Of a stretch of DNA of 64,000 nt, positions 11,201 through 22,200 are shown piece by piece. How positions within the stretch are numbered: position 1 is the stretch's first letter; every line of letters begins with the position of its first letter. The stretch comes from Allomyces macrogynus ATCC 38327 (taxonomy: Eukaryota > Blastocladiomycota > Blastocladiomycetes > Blastocladiales > Blastocladiaceae): contig GG745339.1 in assembly GCA_000151295.1 (NCBI GenBank), forward strand, positions 675,950 through 739,949, read 5' to 3'. Position numbers and translations under genes: made by a program. Under the pieces are notes generated by a model. That model did not search any database. It was given only the letters and a program-made list of their open reading frames with translations, and was not told where the DNA came from.

Positions 11201-12793
11201 GTCCACCCGTCGCGCGGAAACGTCGTCTACACGTGCCGTCCCGCGAGCACCGACCAGGTGGTGATGTATTGGTCATTGTGTGTCGGTTGCCTCGCATTCG
11301 TCGTGCTCATTGGCCTGATGTATGCTCTGCGGTGCTGGCGGAACCCGTACAATGCGAGCGAAGCGAGTGCGTTCGTGCTTGCTGCCTTGTTTCCCTTGCG
11401 ACTGCGATTGGGGATCATCACTTACCTCCGTCCTGCCCACTCCTGTTAGAGCGAACTGTTTTTCTCCTCATCAACGTCAGTGTCGTGCACGTCCTGCTCT
11501 TTGCGCTCGCATCAACGACCTCGCTCCTTCTCCGCTTCGCGTCGTTCAACGTCCTGCTCTTACTCTACTTTTCCGTCTCGTCGTGGCTCCTCATCGTCGG
11601 CCCGATCGTTTGGCACGTGCGCAAGGCGCGACACGCGGCCAGTTTCGCCTCGTTCCAAGCTCCGAAACACGGATCGGCGTCGGTGACGGGCGACGAGTCC
11701 GCATCACGTACGGCCCGGCAAGTGCCGTCACTTGTGTCGTCAACAAGCGTAGGCGAAGACCGTCGGCAGACCAGGGACGGTCACGAGTCGCCGACGGTAT
11801 TGGTGCCCGCCGGATCCAGCATTGAATCGGCCACGAGCCCACCGCGGCGCATTACCATTCTCGAGAGCCCGTCGGTGGCGCCGTCCATGACCGGGCTCGG
11901 CGGTCTCACGACGGTCACCGAGTACCGGGAGGCGTCGATTTACCACGACGACGATGACGATGACTTGGCCGACCCGGGCGGCGACCAGGTATCGGGTGAG
12001 ACGGCGTACCGGACGGTCGTATTTGACGTGCATGCCCGGAAGGCGGTGCCACGGCACATGCGCAGCGAGGTCGGCAAGAAGGGCCGGTTGAACAATGCCG
12101 TGGAATGGTGTCTGTCGTGGTCGTGGATTCGCGGGCTCGTCGGCTCGCAGTACATGGACTGGATACCGCACGAGCTCTGGTGCATTGTTCCGAAGGAAGG
12201 ATTTGGTGAGACCGTGGTGGAGAACGACGGCAGTATCGATAATGTTGGTGCGTCGCCGCCGGGCTATCTGCACGTTTCGCATGCTGGGCCAAAAGAGGTG
12301 CGTGCCCCTCTCTCATTCACGAATGATGCCACTTCGAACTCATATTGTTCCGCCACCCTAGGACGCGATGCACAGCGGGTTCTGTCCAATGTCCACCTAC
12401 CGTGCTCACTTGATCCCGCCACGACCGACGCCCGCAGCGAGACATGCTACCGCTCCTCGCAGAGCCGGCACCGAGCACGAGGACTTTGGCCTGATGCGAT
12501 TGGACAGCTCGCCGCCGACCACGGCGCCGCCAAGTACGGGCACGCGCGTGCTTGTTCTGCGGGTCGTCGATGCGGGCCAGACGACGCGCGCGTTCACGGT
12601 GCGATTTGCGTCGGCCGACCACGGTGTTCGGTTTCTGGCACTACTAAATGCGCACTCGGTTGAGACGGCGGCGATACCTCGGCGCACGTCGGCGCATGAT
12701 GCGTCGGCGCTGACGATCCGGCGACGCGACACGGCGCGTGGGCGTGGGCGAAGCGGCATGGCTGAGGCGATCATGTCACGGATTGAGCACTGA
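8239..12793 (+). CDS. class C G-protein-coupled receptor (GABA-B/Grl-like) with Venus-flytrap domain
   Basis: Eight exons: 8239-8700, 8786-9214, 9290-9404, 9502-9892, 9969-10004, 10084-11366, 11450-12297, 12362-12793; total 1331 residues and all phases agree. A hydrophobic signal/anchor (about residues 107-125) precedes a periplasmic-binding-like extracellular domain (about 150-600) with LLIPAASG, a PWFFR-type segment across the exon 2/3 junction and IIALMRVMGW. Seven membrane segments follow: about 617-640, 655-675, 682-705, 819-843, 871-896, 909-930, 934-962. The TM3-TM4 loop is about 110 residues, Ser/Arg-rich and far longer than usual. The cytoplasmic tail (about 370 residues) has an Asp cluster (about 11945-11965) and ends in a module rich in beta-strand-like sequence (TRVLVLRVVDAG, FTVRFASAD). 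The start is the first in-frame ATG and is uncertain: over 100 residues precede the signal sequence. The 79-nt intron 10005-10083 uses an atypical GTGGTA donor. Ligand unknown. Confidence 0.85.
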
Positions 12794-15391
12794 ATGAGTG
12801 ACTGAACTTGTGAATTAGATCGTAGTACAGCAATCGATGAGTGGCTGGAGCCAGTGTTTCCGCACCGGTCTTGTATCAATCACGGCACCTTCGCCCCGGT
12901 TTGCGCCAAAAACTTATGGGCACGCAGCTCAACACTCTTCATGAAGAGACGCGTACCGGCGGCAAGATGCGCATATTGCCGGGCTGATGCGTGGCGGGGA
13001 ACAAGTTCTACGACTCGGTAATCAACGTGTGTGATCTGTAAACCGCTGCCGTGCTCTTTTGTTGTGACTTTGGGTCCTTGATCTTGCATCATGGTGGGAC
13101 AGAGCAAGGTGCTTGACACCAATTTATGGTTGGCAATCACAGGCCCAATGGACGAGCGTGGCCAGATTGTGACTGTGTATCTGGAGCATGCCACAGATCC
13201 ACAGACGGACATGGGCGCACACTGAGTGGAATACCTGTAACAGTGCGTCCCCATACCTTCCTGACAATGCTAGTGCGGACGCTCTTTTCATTGGGTTGGG
13301 GACATCATGTTGCTTCACTGGAAGCCCTAAAAGGGCACACACACTTACACAAATGCAGCGCGCCCTCAGAGTGGGAGCAGGTGGAGAGCCTGCGAACAGG
13401 CACATCGCAGCACCATGAGGCGCTGGCGACAATGGACAACGGTGAAGGGGTTATGGACCTCGCTGATGAAGAAAAAATAGCGTCTGTAGGTTTCGATCCT
13501 ACGACCTCAGGGTTATGAGCCCTGCGCGCTCGAACCGGGTTAGGTTTCCGAATGGGATTTACGGGATTTTGATTCCCGTTATGAGTAGTCACCCTTCATG
13601 ACTTATAAACCGGTAGTCGACAGATCAGGTTTTCAGGGCTGCGTTAGGGTTGCTTTGACGACTTGCACGGCCACGAACCGGTGGCATGCCGCCAAACCTG
13701 CGCCGCCATCACCCCAAACCCCGTAGTTCTGCCATCCCAAATCTGCACTGTCATTTCCACGGTTACTGCAAACCAGGTATGATAACTCATCAACCTTGCA
13801 CCTGTATGCCCGCCTCCCCCCCTAGGCTTGGGCAGCACCATGGGCATTTGCTCAGGCTTGCAGCAATTTTCGCTCATCAAGGAGACTACGAACGATGTTC
13901 TTTGCCGCACTGCACAGGGGTCCGCATCAACGTTGCAACCACTGGCAGTCGCAGCCAAAATCACAGCGCTATTACATTGTCTCAGCTTTTTGCAATTGTA
14001 AAAATGTGCGGCGGTGAGCCTGCTCAATGCTGCCAGGCTCAACTCTGCCGCCTGGGTGCAGCAGTCCATTTGATTTCACCACTTCATGTCCACTTCTGGT
14101 CATCACGATGGCGCCCTTGCCACCTCTTCATCGTTCCAGGTCGTGCAAAGCTCGGGCCAATCCATTAGCTGCAACATCTCGACCTCTGCAAGGACTTGCT
14201 GCATCCCATCGAGCCGTATTTCTTGATGTGACCAGCGAGCGATTCAGGTCCGGCCGATCATTTGATGAGCAAAAAGCGAGAATCGAAAAAGAAACGGCTG
14301 ACGACCGCGGAGGGGGCAACCGTGTGCAATTCAGGAGCTGACACACTCTGGTCATCGGCCGACTGTTATCCACGCCGGGATCCTGCTGCAAACTGCCTGC
14401 GGATATTTCGTGTTGTTTGACACAAGGTTTGCGCAAGCACATAGCGCTGGACCGTGCCAGGCGCGTGGACGGGGGAGGCAGCCACGCACAAAACGCGCTG
14501 ATGCTTATGGCCAGCACGCGCGTTTGCTGTGCAATCAGGGCAACGACAGCACGCATCGGCGTTTGGTGTTTGAACAGAGGCTGAACACCCCTGGTTCGGG
14601 TTTGGCGAGGCCCTCTCTCCCTGAGGCATCGAACACGCCTACTTTCACGGCTTGCGCGGATTGCGCGGCTTGCCTTTTGATCTCTCGCGATTCCGCCGGT
14701 CAATGTGTGTTCTGTGCGTATTTACGTGTTATAGTGTGTTGTATTTGGTCTGCATGTGTCGGTGATCGTTTGTTCGGCGAAGCAAATGGGTGGTCCTCAG
14801 CTTTGCCCCCAAAAGTGACCAACAGCCGTGACCCAGGACACATCTTGGCCCCCAGCGAAGTCACCTCGCCAACATTACTCATGTCTCCCAACTCATCATT
14901 TTGTAGAACAACCGCCACACCCTCGCCCTTTGCGGGCACGAAATATCTTGCCCCAGGGTTTGGCAAGTTGGCTCTGGGCGATCACCCGCGCTTCGCCAAC
15001 GCCTTCCCTGGCTTCGCCAGCAGACCGCATGCCGCGCGAAATGAGCGAATGCAACAGCCCCCAGGGCTGCTCGATCAAGCAACAAAGAGCCGAACATGGG
15101 GCGCGGCGGCACACCGCGCGATGCGCCAAACCGCTGCCGCGCGTCCGAATCCTGGCGCACCGCGGCGTCCCATGCCATTACCGCATGCAGCGCACGTTGT
15201 CGACAAACTTTGCATCCACGACGCGTCGTTTGCAACCGGGCGCACGCGCGTGGCGTGGATGGGGAACCAGTTCCTTATGGTACGCGCGGTCGCTATGGGA
15301 CTGGTGCGCGCCCGCCGCGTCTTGGTCGGCATCGAGCCCTTGAGTCGATTCGTCCAACCCGCTCCTCCACCAACCACCCCCACCCACCACC
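12794..15391. other. gene-poor region
   Basis: 2.6 kb in which I find no convincing protein gene. Open frames here lack family motifs and show no sensible splice pattern. The sequence is visibly less GC-rich than neighbouring exons at about 13.0-14.4 kb. It contains a tRNA-Met 3' half (13478-13537). A long open frame on the plus strand (14410-15696) ends in the real second exon of the next gene but has no recognisable content before it. Confidence 0.5.
13478..13537 (-). pseudogene. tRNA-Met (CAT) 3' half, 5' part missing
   Basis: On the minus strand the sequence has the end of a D-arm (GGTTCGAGCGC), an anticodon stem-loop CAGGG-CTCATAA-CCCTG with anticodon CAT, a variable loop, and a T-arm GTAGG-ATCGAAA-CCTAC (a good Pol III B box). 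The acceptor 3' strand AGACGCTA is followed at once by TTTTTT, a Pol III terminator. The 5' acceptor strand that should pair (AGCGTCT) and the A box are absent upstream, and I did not find them downstream either, so this is not a permuted gene. It is best read as a truncated elongator tRNA-Met copy. Confidence 0.75.
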
Positions 15392-15696
15392 ATGATCTGG
15401 AACCCTCCCACCACGACGGTACGCATGCTCTGAACACTCTCCACCCAAACAAGTCGCGTCAAGTCGCGATCCGACGCGTCTTTGTTGCAGATCAACTGAC
15501 CCAATCACGCTTGATCACTCATACCATCCAGGTCGACGCAACGCAGATCCAGGGCCAGTACCAGTCGATCAACGCGACGGCCAACGGCCACCACGGTGCC
15601 AACGTCTCGGCGGTGCAGGCGCAGGGCCAGGTGCAGAAGATTTCGGCGACGACGGGGGCCTGGCCTTGGTTGCACCTGTCCTTGATTGCACCGTGA
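15392..15696 (+). CDS. two-exon microprotein, 63 residues, unknown
   Basis: Exons 15392-15418 and 15532-15696, intron 113 nt (donor GTACGC, acceptor TCCAG), phase 0. The ATG has a good context (CCACCATGA). The protein starts MIWNPPTTTVDATQIQGQYQ, then has a Gln/Ala/Asn-rich middle (SAVQAQGQVQ) and a short Trp-containing end (WPWLHLSL). It has no signal peptide or membrane segment and no family I know. Exon 2 has the codon character of neighbouring genes, unlike the poor-quality sequence before exon 1. The gene is plausible but rests only on splice logic. Confidence 0.45.
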
Positions 15697-15965
15697 ACGA
15701 AGTCAAGATCAACCAACCAATTCAAGCAATCAACGGACTTTCTTTGGAGCACGCAAACATAAGAGCAAACTCGCATCCGAGGAATCACCACGTTGGAGAG
15801 CGATCACAAAAGTAGAAAAGGGGAGGGAGTGGAGGGATGGTGAGAACGAGGCCCAACAACGCAACGTTGATGGCCACCCATCAGCCCGCGTATGGCAACG
15901 TCGACGCGCGATGCGCCATCGTGCCGCGCCGAGGAGCCGCGCGCCAGCAGCGTGCAGTGACCAGA

Positions 15966-17210
15966 TTAGAAGTGGTCGAGCAGCGCCGCGGCCACGACGC
16001 GCCCGCCGCGCGGCTTGAACATGTTCTTATTTTCGGAAAAGAACTTGTCGACGGTCATGGGTGCGCGCTTGATGAGCCGCTCGAGGTCGGGCGACCGAAT
16101 CCCCATCTTGCCCGCGCGAATCACGCGCGCCGACGCCATGAACTCTTCGATCTCAAACATGCCCAGGCCCGACGACGCGTCGAGAATGCGCCGCATCTCG
16201 TGGTCGTCGACGGCGCGGTAGGGCATCGGCGCTTCGAGCGCCTGGCTCGCCGTCTGCGCGAGCTTGGGAGCATTCACGAGCTGCATGCCCGTGAGCGTGT
16301 AGACTTGGCCGTGGTGCGTCGGCATCGGGCGCGCCGCGGTCTTGCCCGCCGGCTGCTTGGGCATGGGCATGGGCTTGGCCGGCTGCTTGGTCTTGTCGAG
16401 CAGCTCGCACGCGATCATGGTGATGCCGTGGAACGCATCCTTGAGGTTGACGGGCGCGAAATCGCCCTCGCCAAAGTTGAGCGGCATGATCCCCTTGTTC
16501 ATCATGACTTCCGAGAGCGCAAACATGGCCTGCATCGGGAACCCAATGCGACAGAGCGTCGCGTGCTTGCAGCGGTGGTTCACTTCGCGCTCAATCTGCT
16601 CCCACAGTTTCATCACGTTCTTGTCGTGCGGGCCCTTGGTAGGAGCGGGCGAGGACGCCGACGACGCCAACGACGCGGCACCGGCAGCGCTGCCAGCGGC
16701 AGCCGACGCCGACCCAGGCGTTCCCGGCTGCTCCATGTGGAACCCGGCGAGAATGCACGACGACAGGACCAGCGCGCGCAGCTTGAGCTCGCCGCGCACG
16801 CTCGTCTCGGGCTCGGGCATCATAATCGGCATCTTGAGCTCCTCGATCGCGTCCATGACGGTCTTGACCTTCTTGACCGCGTCGAACCCGCGCGGCGGAA
16901 CCAGGACCAGGGCGTCGACGTTGCAGAGCAAGTGTTTCTTGATGTGGTCGGCGTGGTCGAGCGACATCTTGATAACGTGCGCGCCCTCGTTGGCGAGCTT
17001 CTTGGCGCGCTCGTCCTTGTCGTCGTTGACCTGGCACACGACCTTGGCCCAGTCGCGCGAGATCAGGCATGCGCGCGCCGCGTAGAAGCCCAGGATCGAG
17101 TCGGCCTCGGTCACGCACACGACGTGCCCGGTGGTGGCGGCGCCGGCGATTGAGGGAGACGAGGACATAGTGGTGGTGGTCGAGCTGAAGAGCGGGCGGG
17201 CAAAGTCCAT
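15966..17210 (-). CDS. NmrA-like NAD(P)-binding Rossmann protein
   Basis: Intronless, 414 residues from ATG 17210 (an in-frame ATG at 17168 is also possible). The N-terminal part (GHVVCVTEADSILGFYAARA) has the beta-alpha start of an NmrA-type atypical short-chain dehydrogenase, though the usual GxxGxxG is replaced by a less glycine-rich TEADSILG. Next come AKKLANEGAHVIKMSLDH and VDALVLVPP, the two positions where NmrA proteins place the second strand/helix and fourth strand. An Ala/Ser-rich insert (about residues 190-220) and a Lys/Pro/Met-rich insert (about 300-325) interrupt the fold. NmrA proteins sense NAD(P) redox state or reduce small substrates; which applies here cannot be told. A TATA box lies about 70 bp upstream of the start. 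Confidence 0.7.
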   Translation of the reverse strand: MDFARPLFSSTTTTMSSSPSIAGAATTGHVVCVTEADSILGFYAARACLISRDWAKVVCQVNDDKDERAKKLANEGAHVIKMSLDHADHIKKHLLCNVDALVLVPPRGFDAVKKVKTVMDAIEELKMPIMMPEPETSVRGELKLRALVLSSCILAGFHMEQPGTPGSASAAAGSAAGAASLASSASSPAPTKGPHDKNVMKLWEQIEREVNHRCKHATLCRIGFPMQAMFALSEVMMNKGIMPLNFGEGDFAPVNLKDAFHGITMIACELLDKTKQPAKPMPMPKQPAGKTAARPMPTHHGQVYTLTGMQLVNAPKLAQTASQALEAPMPYRAVDDHEMRRILDASSGLGMFEIEEFMASARVIRAGKMGIRSPDLERLIKRAPMTVDKFFSENKNMFKPRGGRVVAAALLDHF

Positions 17211-17278
17211 GGAGCAGAGAAGAGGAAGCGAGTCGGGTTGCCTGCCGGACCTTGGCGACGAGTGCACGCGCGCTACGG

Positions 17279-17286
17279 TTTATATA
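17279..17286 (-). promoter_or_regulatory. TATA box of the NmrA-like gene
   Basis: TATATAAA on the minus strand, about 70 bp upstream of ATG 17210, in a GC-rich context where such a run stands out. With the usual 30-bp spacing it implies a 5' UTR of roughly 40 nt. Confidence 0.6.
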
Positions 17287-17679
17287 GTCGGGGCGCTGAC
17301 GAGCCGCGGGGGCGCGGGCGGGTGCAGCCCCACGCGCGAGACTGTCGGGGATGCGACGCGAGTGGAGCTTTTGCACGCGCGCGGCCGTGTGTTGACGTAG
17401 ACGGGCCGGATCGCGCCGGCGGGAACGACGACGTGGCACGCAGCGGCGACAGCTTGTTGGAGCCAAGGAGTTCGCGCAAACAAGCAGCGGAAACATGATC
17501 GAGGAAGCACTGGAGCCAAGAGCAGAAGCGCGCGACCGGCCTCATCGTCAGCGGGCGCATCCTTCGAACCACGATGACAAAAAGTAGAATACGAGTCGTG
17601 CTGGGATGATATTTGTTCCGATTCTTTCCAGTCACACGAGTCCCTTTGCCTTCTACCGCGGAGACTTCGCCATGAGCGG
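17287..17679. other. intergenic spacer
   Basis: About 390 bp upstream of the NmrA-like promoter and downstream of the RS-rich gene, which is also on the minus strand. Nothing further is recognisable. Confidence 0.4.
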
Positions 17680-18987
17680 TCACGCTGCGTCCCACGCCTC
17701 GAGCTGATCCGACGACGCAGCTGCCCCTATTCCCGCTGTCATGCTCGCGTCGGCGCCGCCCAAATCCTCGGCGAGGTCATCGTCGTCGTCCCACGTGCTG
17801 ACAGGGCCGTAGACGGGTCCACCCTCATCGAGTTCCTTGTAGAGGTCGAGCAGCGCGTCTTCGATCGCGCGCCGGAACGCACGCCGCTCGGACGGCCCTG
17901 CAGCACTTTCGACGTGCCCGACCACGGCATGCGGGCGTGGAAGAGCGATTCTGGTCGGAATTGCTGCACGAGCCGCGCGCGCGGCCTGCGTACGCGCCGA
18001 TTTGAGGTGCGCGAGAGATTCGAGCTGGAGCGGGGGTGGGGCGCGATGCAGCGGGATGACGGCCACAGGCGTGACGGGTGACGTTGGGCCAGTGCGCCTT
18101 TTTGGCATTGGTTTAGCCTGCGGTGTGGCTGGAGCGCGCTGCCGCTGTCGTGATGCCGCGGTCGGCTGGTCGTATCGCCGCTCGTGAGTTGCGGCGCCAG
18201 ATTGCAACCGTTTGGCCTGTGGCGACTGCGGGTTCGGTAGGTGGTGCCTTGGAACGGGTCGGGTCGACGTTGCGGCAGTAGCAGCGGGTACAGAGGGACG
18301 GACAGGGGATGCAGACGCATGCCGAACTGGCGACAAAGACATTGATCGGGCACGGGACGGTGAGTGAGACCTCGAACGTGACCGGGAACGCGAGCGCGAG
18401 CGTGCGTGAATCACATCCTGCGTCGCCTTGACCTGCTGGATCGCGGCCAGAACCGCGTCGATGCGCCGACGGCGCGCGAGCCGTCGCATTCGAGCATCCT
18501 CGAGTTTGCGCACCAAGTTGGCAACATGGTCCGTGTTGAGCACGTCGTCTGCGATTGGAATGGGTGATACTGCTGTTGGCGGTCGTGCAGAGCTTTCTCG
18601 TGCGGGCGAGAGGCTCTTCCTCCTGCCAAGAGCAGGTGGAGGTTGCTGCTGGCTCGGCGTCGACTTCGTACGGTCGTTGGCTGGCCTTGGAGGAACGTGT
18701 GCAATCTCAGCGGCCGGCGCAAAGCGGCCGCGTGTCTCACGGCACTCAACCGGAGCAGATGCTGGTCGTGAGGAGCGTGCGGCCGACGACGATGACGCTG
18801 GTCGTTGTTGCGCTGTCATCGGGCGGGAAGAACAAATCGTGCTGATCAAGAGCCGCGTCGTATCGCCGTACACGGCGCGCTCGTCGACTTTGCGCACGGC
18901 AAACGGGGCCGTCTTGGACGACTTGTCAAAACTCGTTCGGCTGGCCGCGGCCCTCGGCGGCGCCTGCCCTGACTGGGCAGTGGTCAT
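17680..18987 (-). CDS. RS-rich hypothetical protein
   Basis: 435 residues from ATG 18987, no intron needed. Low complexity, rich in Ser, Arg, Pro, Ala. A helical basic segment (about residues 150-200, VANLVRKLEDARMRRLARRRR) is followed by a perfect RS repeat block (about 18368-18412) and SPSR/SPVR motifs like those phosphorylated by SR-protein or proline-directed kinases. The C-terminus has a short helix (RRAIEDALLDLYKELDEGG) and an Asp cluster (WDDDDDLAEDLGG). No RRM or other folded domain is visible, so it is not a classical SR splicing factor. A nuclear or cytoskeletal regulatory role is possible but unsupported. It follows CEP104 on the same strand, 256 bp from its stop. Confidence 0.6.
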   Translation of the reverse strand: MTTAQSGQAPPRAAASRTSFDKSSKTAPFAVRKVDERAVYGDTTRLLISTICSSRPMTAQQRPASSSSAARSSRPASAPVECRETRGRFAPAAEIAHVPPRPANDRTKSTPSQQQPPPALGRRKSLSPARESSARPPTAVSPIPIADDVLNTDHVANLVRKLEDARMRRLARRRRIDAVLAAIQQVKATQDVIHARSRSRSRSRSRSHSPSRARSMSLSPVRHASASPVRPSVPAATAATSTRPVPRHHLPNPQSPQAKRLQSGAATHERRYDQPTAASRQRQRAPATPQAKPMPKRRTGPTSPVTPVAVIPLHRAPPPLQLESLAHLKSARTQAARAARAAIPTRIALPRPHAVVGHVESAAGPSERRAFRRAIEDALLDLYKELDEGGPVYGPVSTWDDDDDLAEDLGGADASMTAGIGAAASSDQLEAWDAA

Positions 18988-19243
18988 GGCTTGCAACAAG
19001 TTACTGGCGGTATTGAAAGCGAGAGAACGAGCTGTCGAGATGTTAACGTCGCGCCAGCTTTTGGTGAATGGTTGCTAAAGAAATCAAAGAGCGAAAACGA
19101 GCGACGGCGGTGTTGCAAGCTGCAAGCTAGACCAAGCAAGGCCAAAAATCTCACTTGGTCGCAACTTCCCGGCCCACTCACCATAAAGAAATGTACACGC
19201 AAATTCTGTTCCTCCCATACAATCTTCTCCACCCCGTCATGCC

Positions 19244-22200
19244 CTACCTGAGCCCCGCGACCGCGGCCGCGCGCGGCTTCCGCGTCGCCTTTGGGCACCC
19301 ACCCCCAAGCAACAGATGCCTCTTCATATCCCGTGCGGATCGTCCGACTTCCCCGCCGCACAGCGGGCACATACCGACGGGCGCGGCCACTTTCGGGTTG
19401 GGCCGGTTCGGTGCTGTGCACTCCTTGAGCAAGTGCTTGCGGTACTCGGCAACCTCGACGATCGTGTGGCACGCAGCACATTCCATGAGCATCGGGCACT
19501 CGCGCCAGTAGTGGAAGTCGAGCCGGCCCGCCGTGAAATCGGGGTTCTTTTCGTCGCAGAAGACGCACGTCATGTCGAGGTTCCACTCATTGTCGTCGTC
19601 ATCGGTCAGCGTCGTGGACGTGTTCGTGGCGGCGACGGTCGTGGTGATGATTGATGTGGTCGAAGCGGGGGCGGCAGCAGCTGCGGGACCGACGGGTGCT
19701 ACTGGTTGCGGGCGCGTTCCCGGGGTGCGGAATCCCGGGTCACCTCAGAAGGGGCGCGACTGGCCGGCATGGGTGCTGGTTCAATGAAACTTGTGCCCGA
19801 AGCCATGTTTGTGGGACAGGTTTCTTGATGCTTTGGCCTTGTGGTGCCCACCCCCAAAGAACCGGCCCCCAAAAGCCCGACTTTTGCGGTGCGAATCCGT
19901 CGTGTCAGCCAGTGGTTCCTGGACGCCGGTAGTCGGGGCCGGAACGGCATCGACGGCTGCTGGGGTCGCTTGCCGCGCAGGTTGTGCCGCTGCCGCAGCC
20001 TTGAGCGACGGCAACGAGGACCGCGCCACCAGCGACACCGGCCGTCCTTTAGTATTCTTGGCATCACCCACCACCGCTGTCGACGGCGCCAGGAGCGCCG
20101 AATACCGTCGCGTCAGGTCACCGCGCACGGGGCTCCTGCTCGACGGCACCGCGTCGCTGCTGGCAGCGGCACGCAAACCAGCCTGTGGCCGTGCGAGAAT
20201 CGGGCCGGACATGGACGCGACCTTGCGTAGTGTCGACTTGCCTGGTCCAGCCAACGCTGCCGAGACCGACGGTTCCGGAATTCCGCTGAAGTGCAACCGT
20301 GCCTTGGCTGTCATGGCCGCGCCTGCAGTCTTGGTCGGCGCAGCAACCAATTGAAACCCGTTCTCCTCCAGGTCGCTGTCGGTGCGCGCAGAGACCGACA
20401 GTGCCGCGTTCGGGCGCGTATCGCGCGACTTCGACCTTGACCTTGACCGCGACTGCGTCCGTACCCGCACCCGCGCGTGCGACGACGGCGGCCGGGACCG
20501 CGATACCGACCGTGACCTCGCGCGTTCGCGCACATTCACCACCGCCGCTTGCGGGCCCACCGGCTGGTCGTCAAAGTTGGCAGTTGGAATCCGGTCAAGC
20601 CGCGTGCGGAGTGCCTGGACCTGCGACCGCTGCGCGAGTCCCTGCACACACGCCTGCACGGCTGCGGGCCCAACCTGGTGCGCGACAGCAACGAGCAAGT
20701 CGGCCGCCGCGTCGCGCACGGCGCTGTGCGTGTGCGGTAAGTATGTGTGCAGCAGGTGCCGCAGAACCCACAGCGGGTAGTGCCGCGCGTCGTCGCCGTC
20801 GGTGGGGGCCGCGAGGACGCTGCCCGGCCGACTGGGCCGCTTCGACCCGCGCGCGCGCCCATCGACGGTCATGCTCGCGGCACCGCGGACGGCGATGGAG
20901 GTGCGTTTGCGCGCGTCACGTACGCGGGATGCGGGTCGGGCGGTTCCGGAGGCAGTGGGTCCACTCGCAGCGCCCGTCGGTGCGAAACTCGGGTTCGATC
21001 CGCCATCGTCGTCGGTCGCATCAATGCCGAGGATCGGGACCGTGGCCGTGATCAAGTCGAGCCGCGCGCGGAGTTGCCGCCACGGGACGGTCGGGGGTGG
21101 GAACTGCCGCACCATGGGGCCCACGAGCCACGTCGGGTGCTGCGTGAGCAAGTGGACCGCGAGGTCGTGCGCTGAACGGGCAGTGCGCGCATTCCCGTCA
21201 GCGGTGCGCAGCAAAAGTGCAGGCCAGTGGATTTGCGTCAGTGAATGGTAGAGGGACGCGGCGGGCGAGGGCAGCGACGCGAGTGCCATTGACGGGTGGT
21301 CGGTGAGCGCACGCCAGAGTGCGATCCCCCACGACACGACACGTTCGCGCGAGTCAGAAAGCGTCGTCTCGATCAGTGCAAATGTGCCCTTGATGACCGT
21401 CGCCAAGTCAACGGCCTCGTTGGTTTCCGGGTGCCGGATCTCGAGTTCGGCAAACAGAGCGAGAATTGCCTGGAAACTCGCTTCTTTGGTGCCAAACTCC
21501 CGCGCCAGGAACCGCGCCGTCAAGGCCTCACCAATCACGTCAATCACGAGACGATAGTCGACGCGCTGCTCGTCCGTCAAGGTCGGTTCGTCGAGCGACT
21601 GCGACTGCGCCGGACGAGATGGTGACAGACTGGGGTCAGACCGCGGCATGCCGTCCTTGAGGTTGTCGCGATTGCGTCGCGGTTCGGGTTTGCGCGGGAG
21701 GGTCGTCGATTTGCGAGGGGATAAACTTCCCGCACCTGGGCCAGCCAGGGTAGGAGCTGTGGGTGGAGAGTTGTTGGGAGGCAGGCTGTCGAGAAGCGCC
21801 TGAAACGACCCATCGGCCAATGCCTTGCGAACCGTCGGGATAGGCGGCGACTTGGCACGATCCGCGGCCGCGACCATTGGTAACGCGACCGCAAGTGCGC
21901 GAGCCCGTCCATCGTCCTCCACTGGGACCGGTCCTGGCAGCACATCGCGGCCCGACAACGGTGGAGGGGGCGCGAGCGGTTTCGCAACGGTCGGGTTCGG
22001 AGTCGGATCTGCGGGCACAGGAACGAGCGGCATGACCAGACCGGTGGCGGCATTCGTAACAGGCACCTGCACTGGCGATGGCGGGGCGGGCGACGCGCTC
22101 GGCAGCACAACATTTGCCCTCGGTCCCGGCGGCGCGCGGCTTTCGAGCAAAAGCGCGTCCAGCTCCGTCTCGCGTTGCCGCAGCCGCGCGCGCCACACAT

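Noticed and set aside
12880..13254. 124-codon minus-strand open frame
   Set aside because: Unusual composition, no motif, no splice context; treated as chance.
13644..14069. 141-codon minus-strand open frame
   Set aside because: Cys/Trp/Met-rich translation without family features; lies in a gene-poor region with a truncated tRNA.
14410..15531. Long plus-strand open frame joined to the microprotein's second exon
   Set aside because: The part before 15532 has no recognisable domain and poor composition; a two-exon model with a strong start explains the good part better.
17680..18987. RS-rich protein as a classical SR splicing factor
   Set aside because: It has an RS block but no RNA-recognition motif anywhere in the 435 residues.
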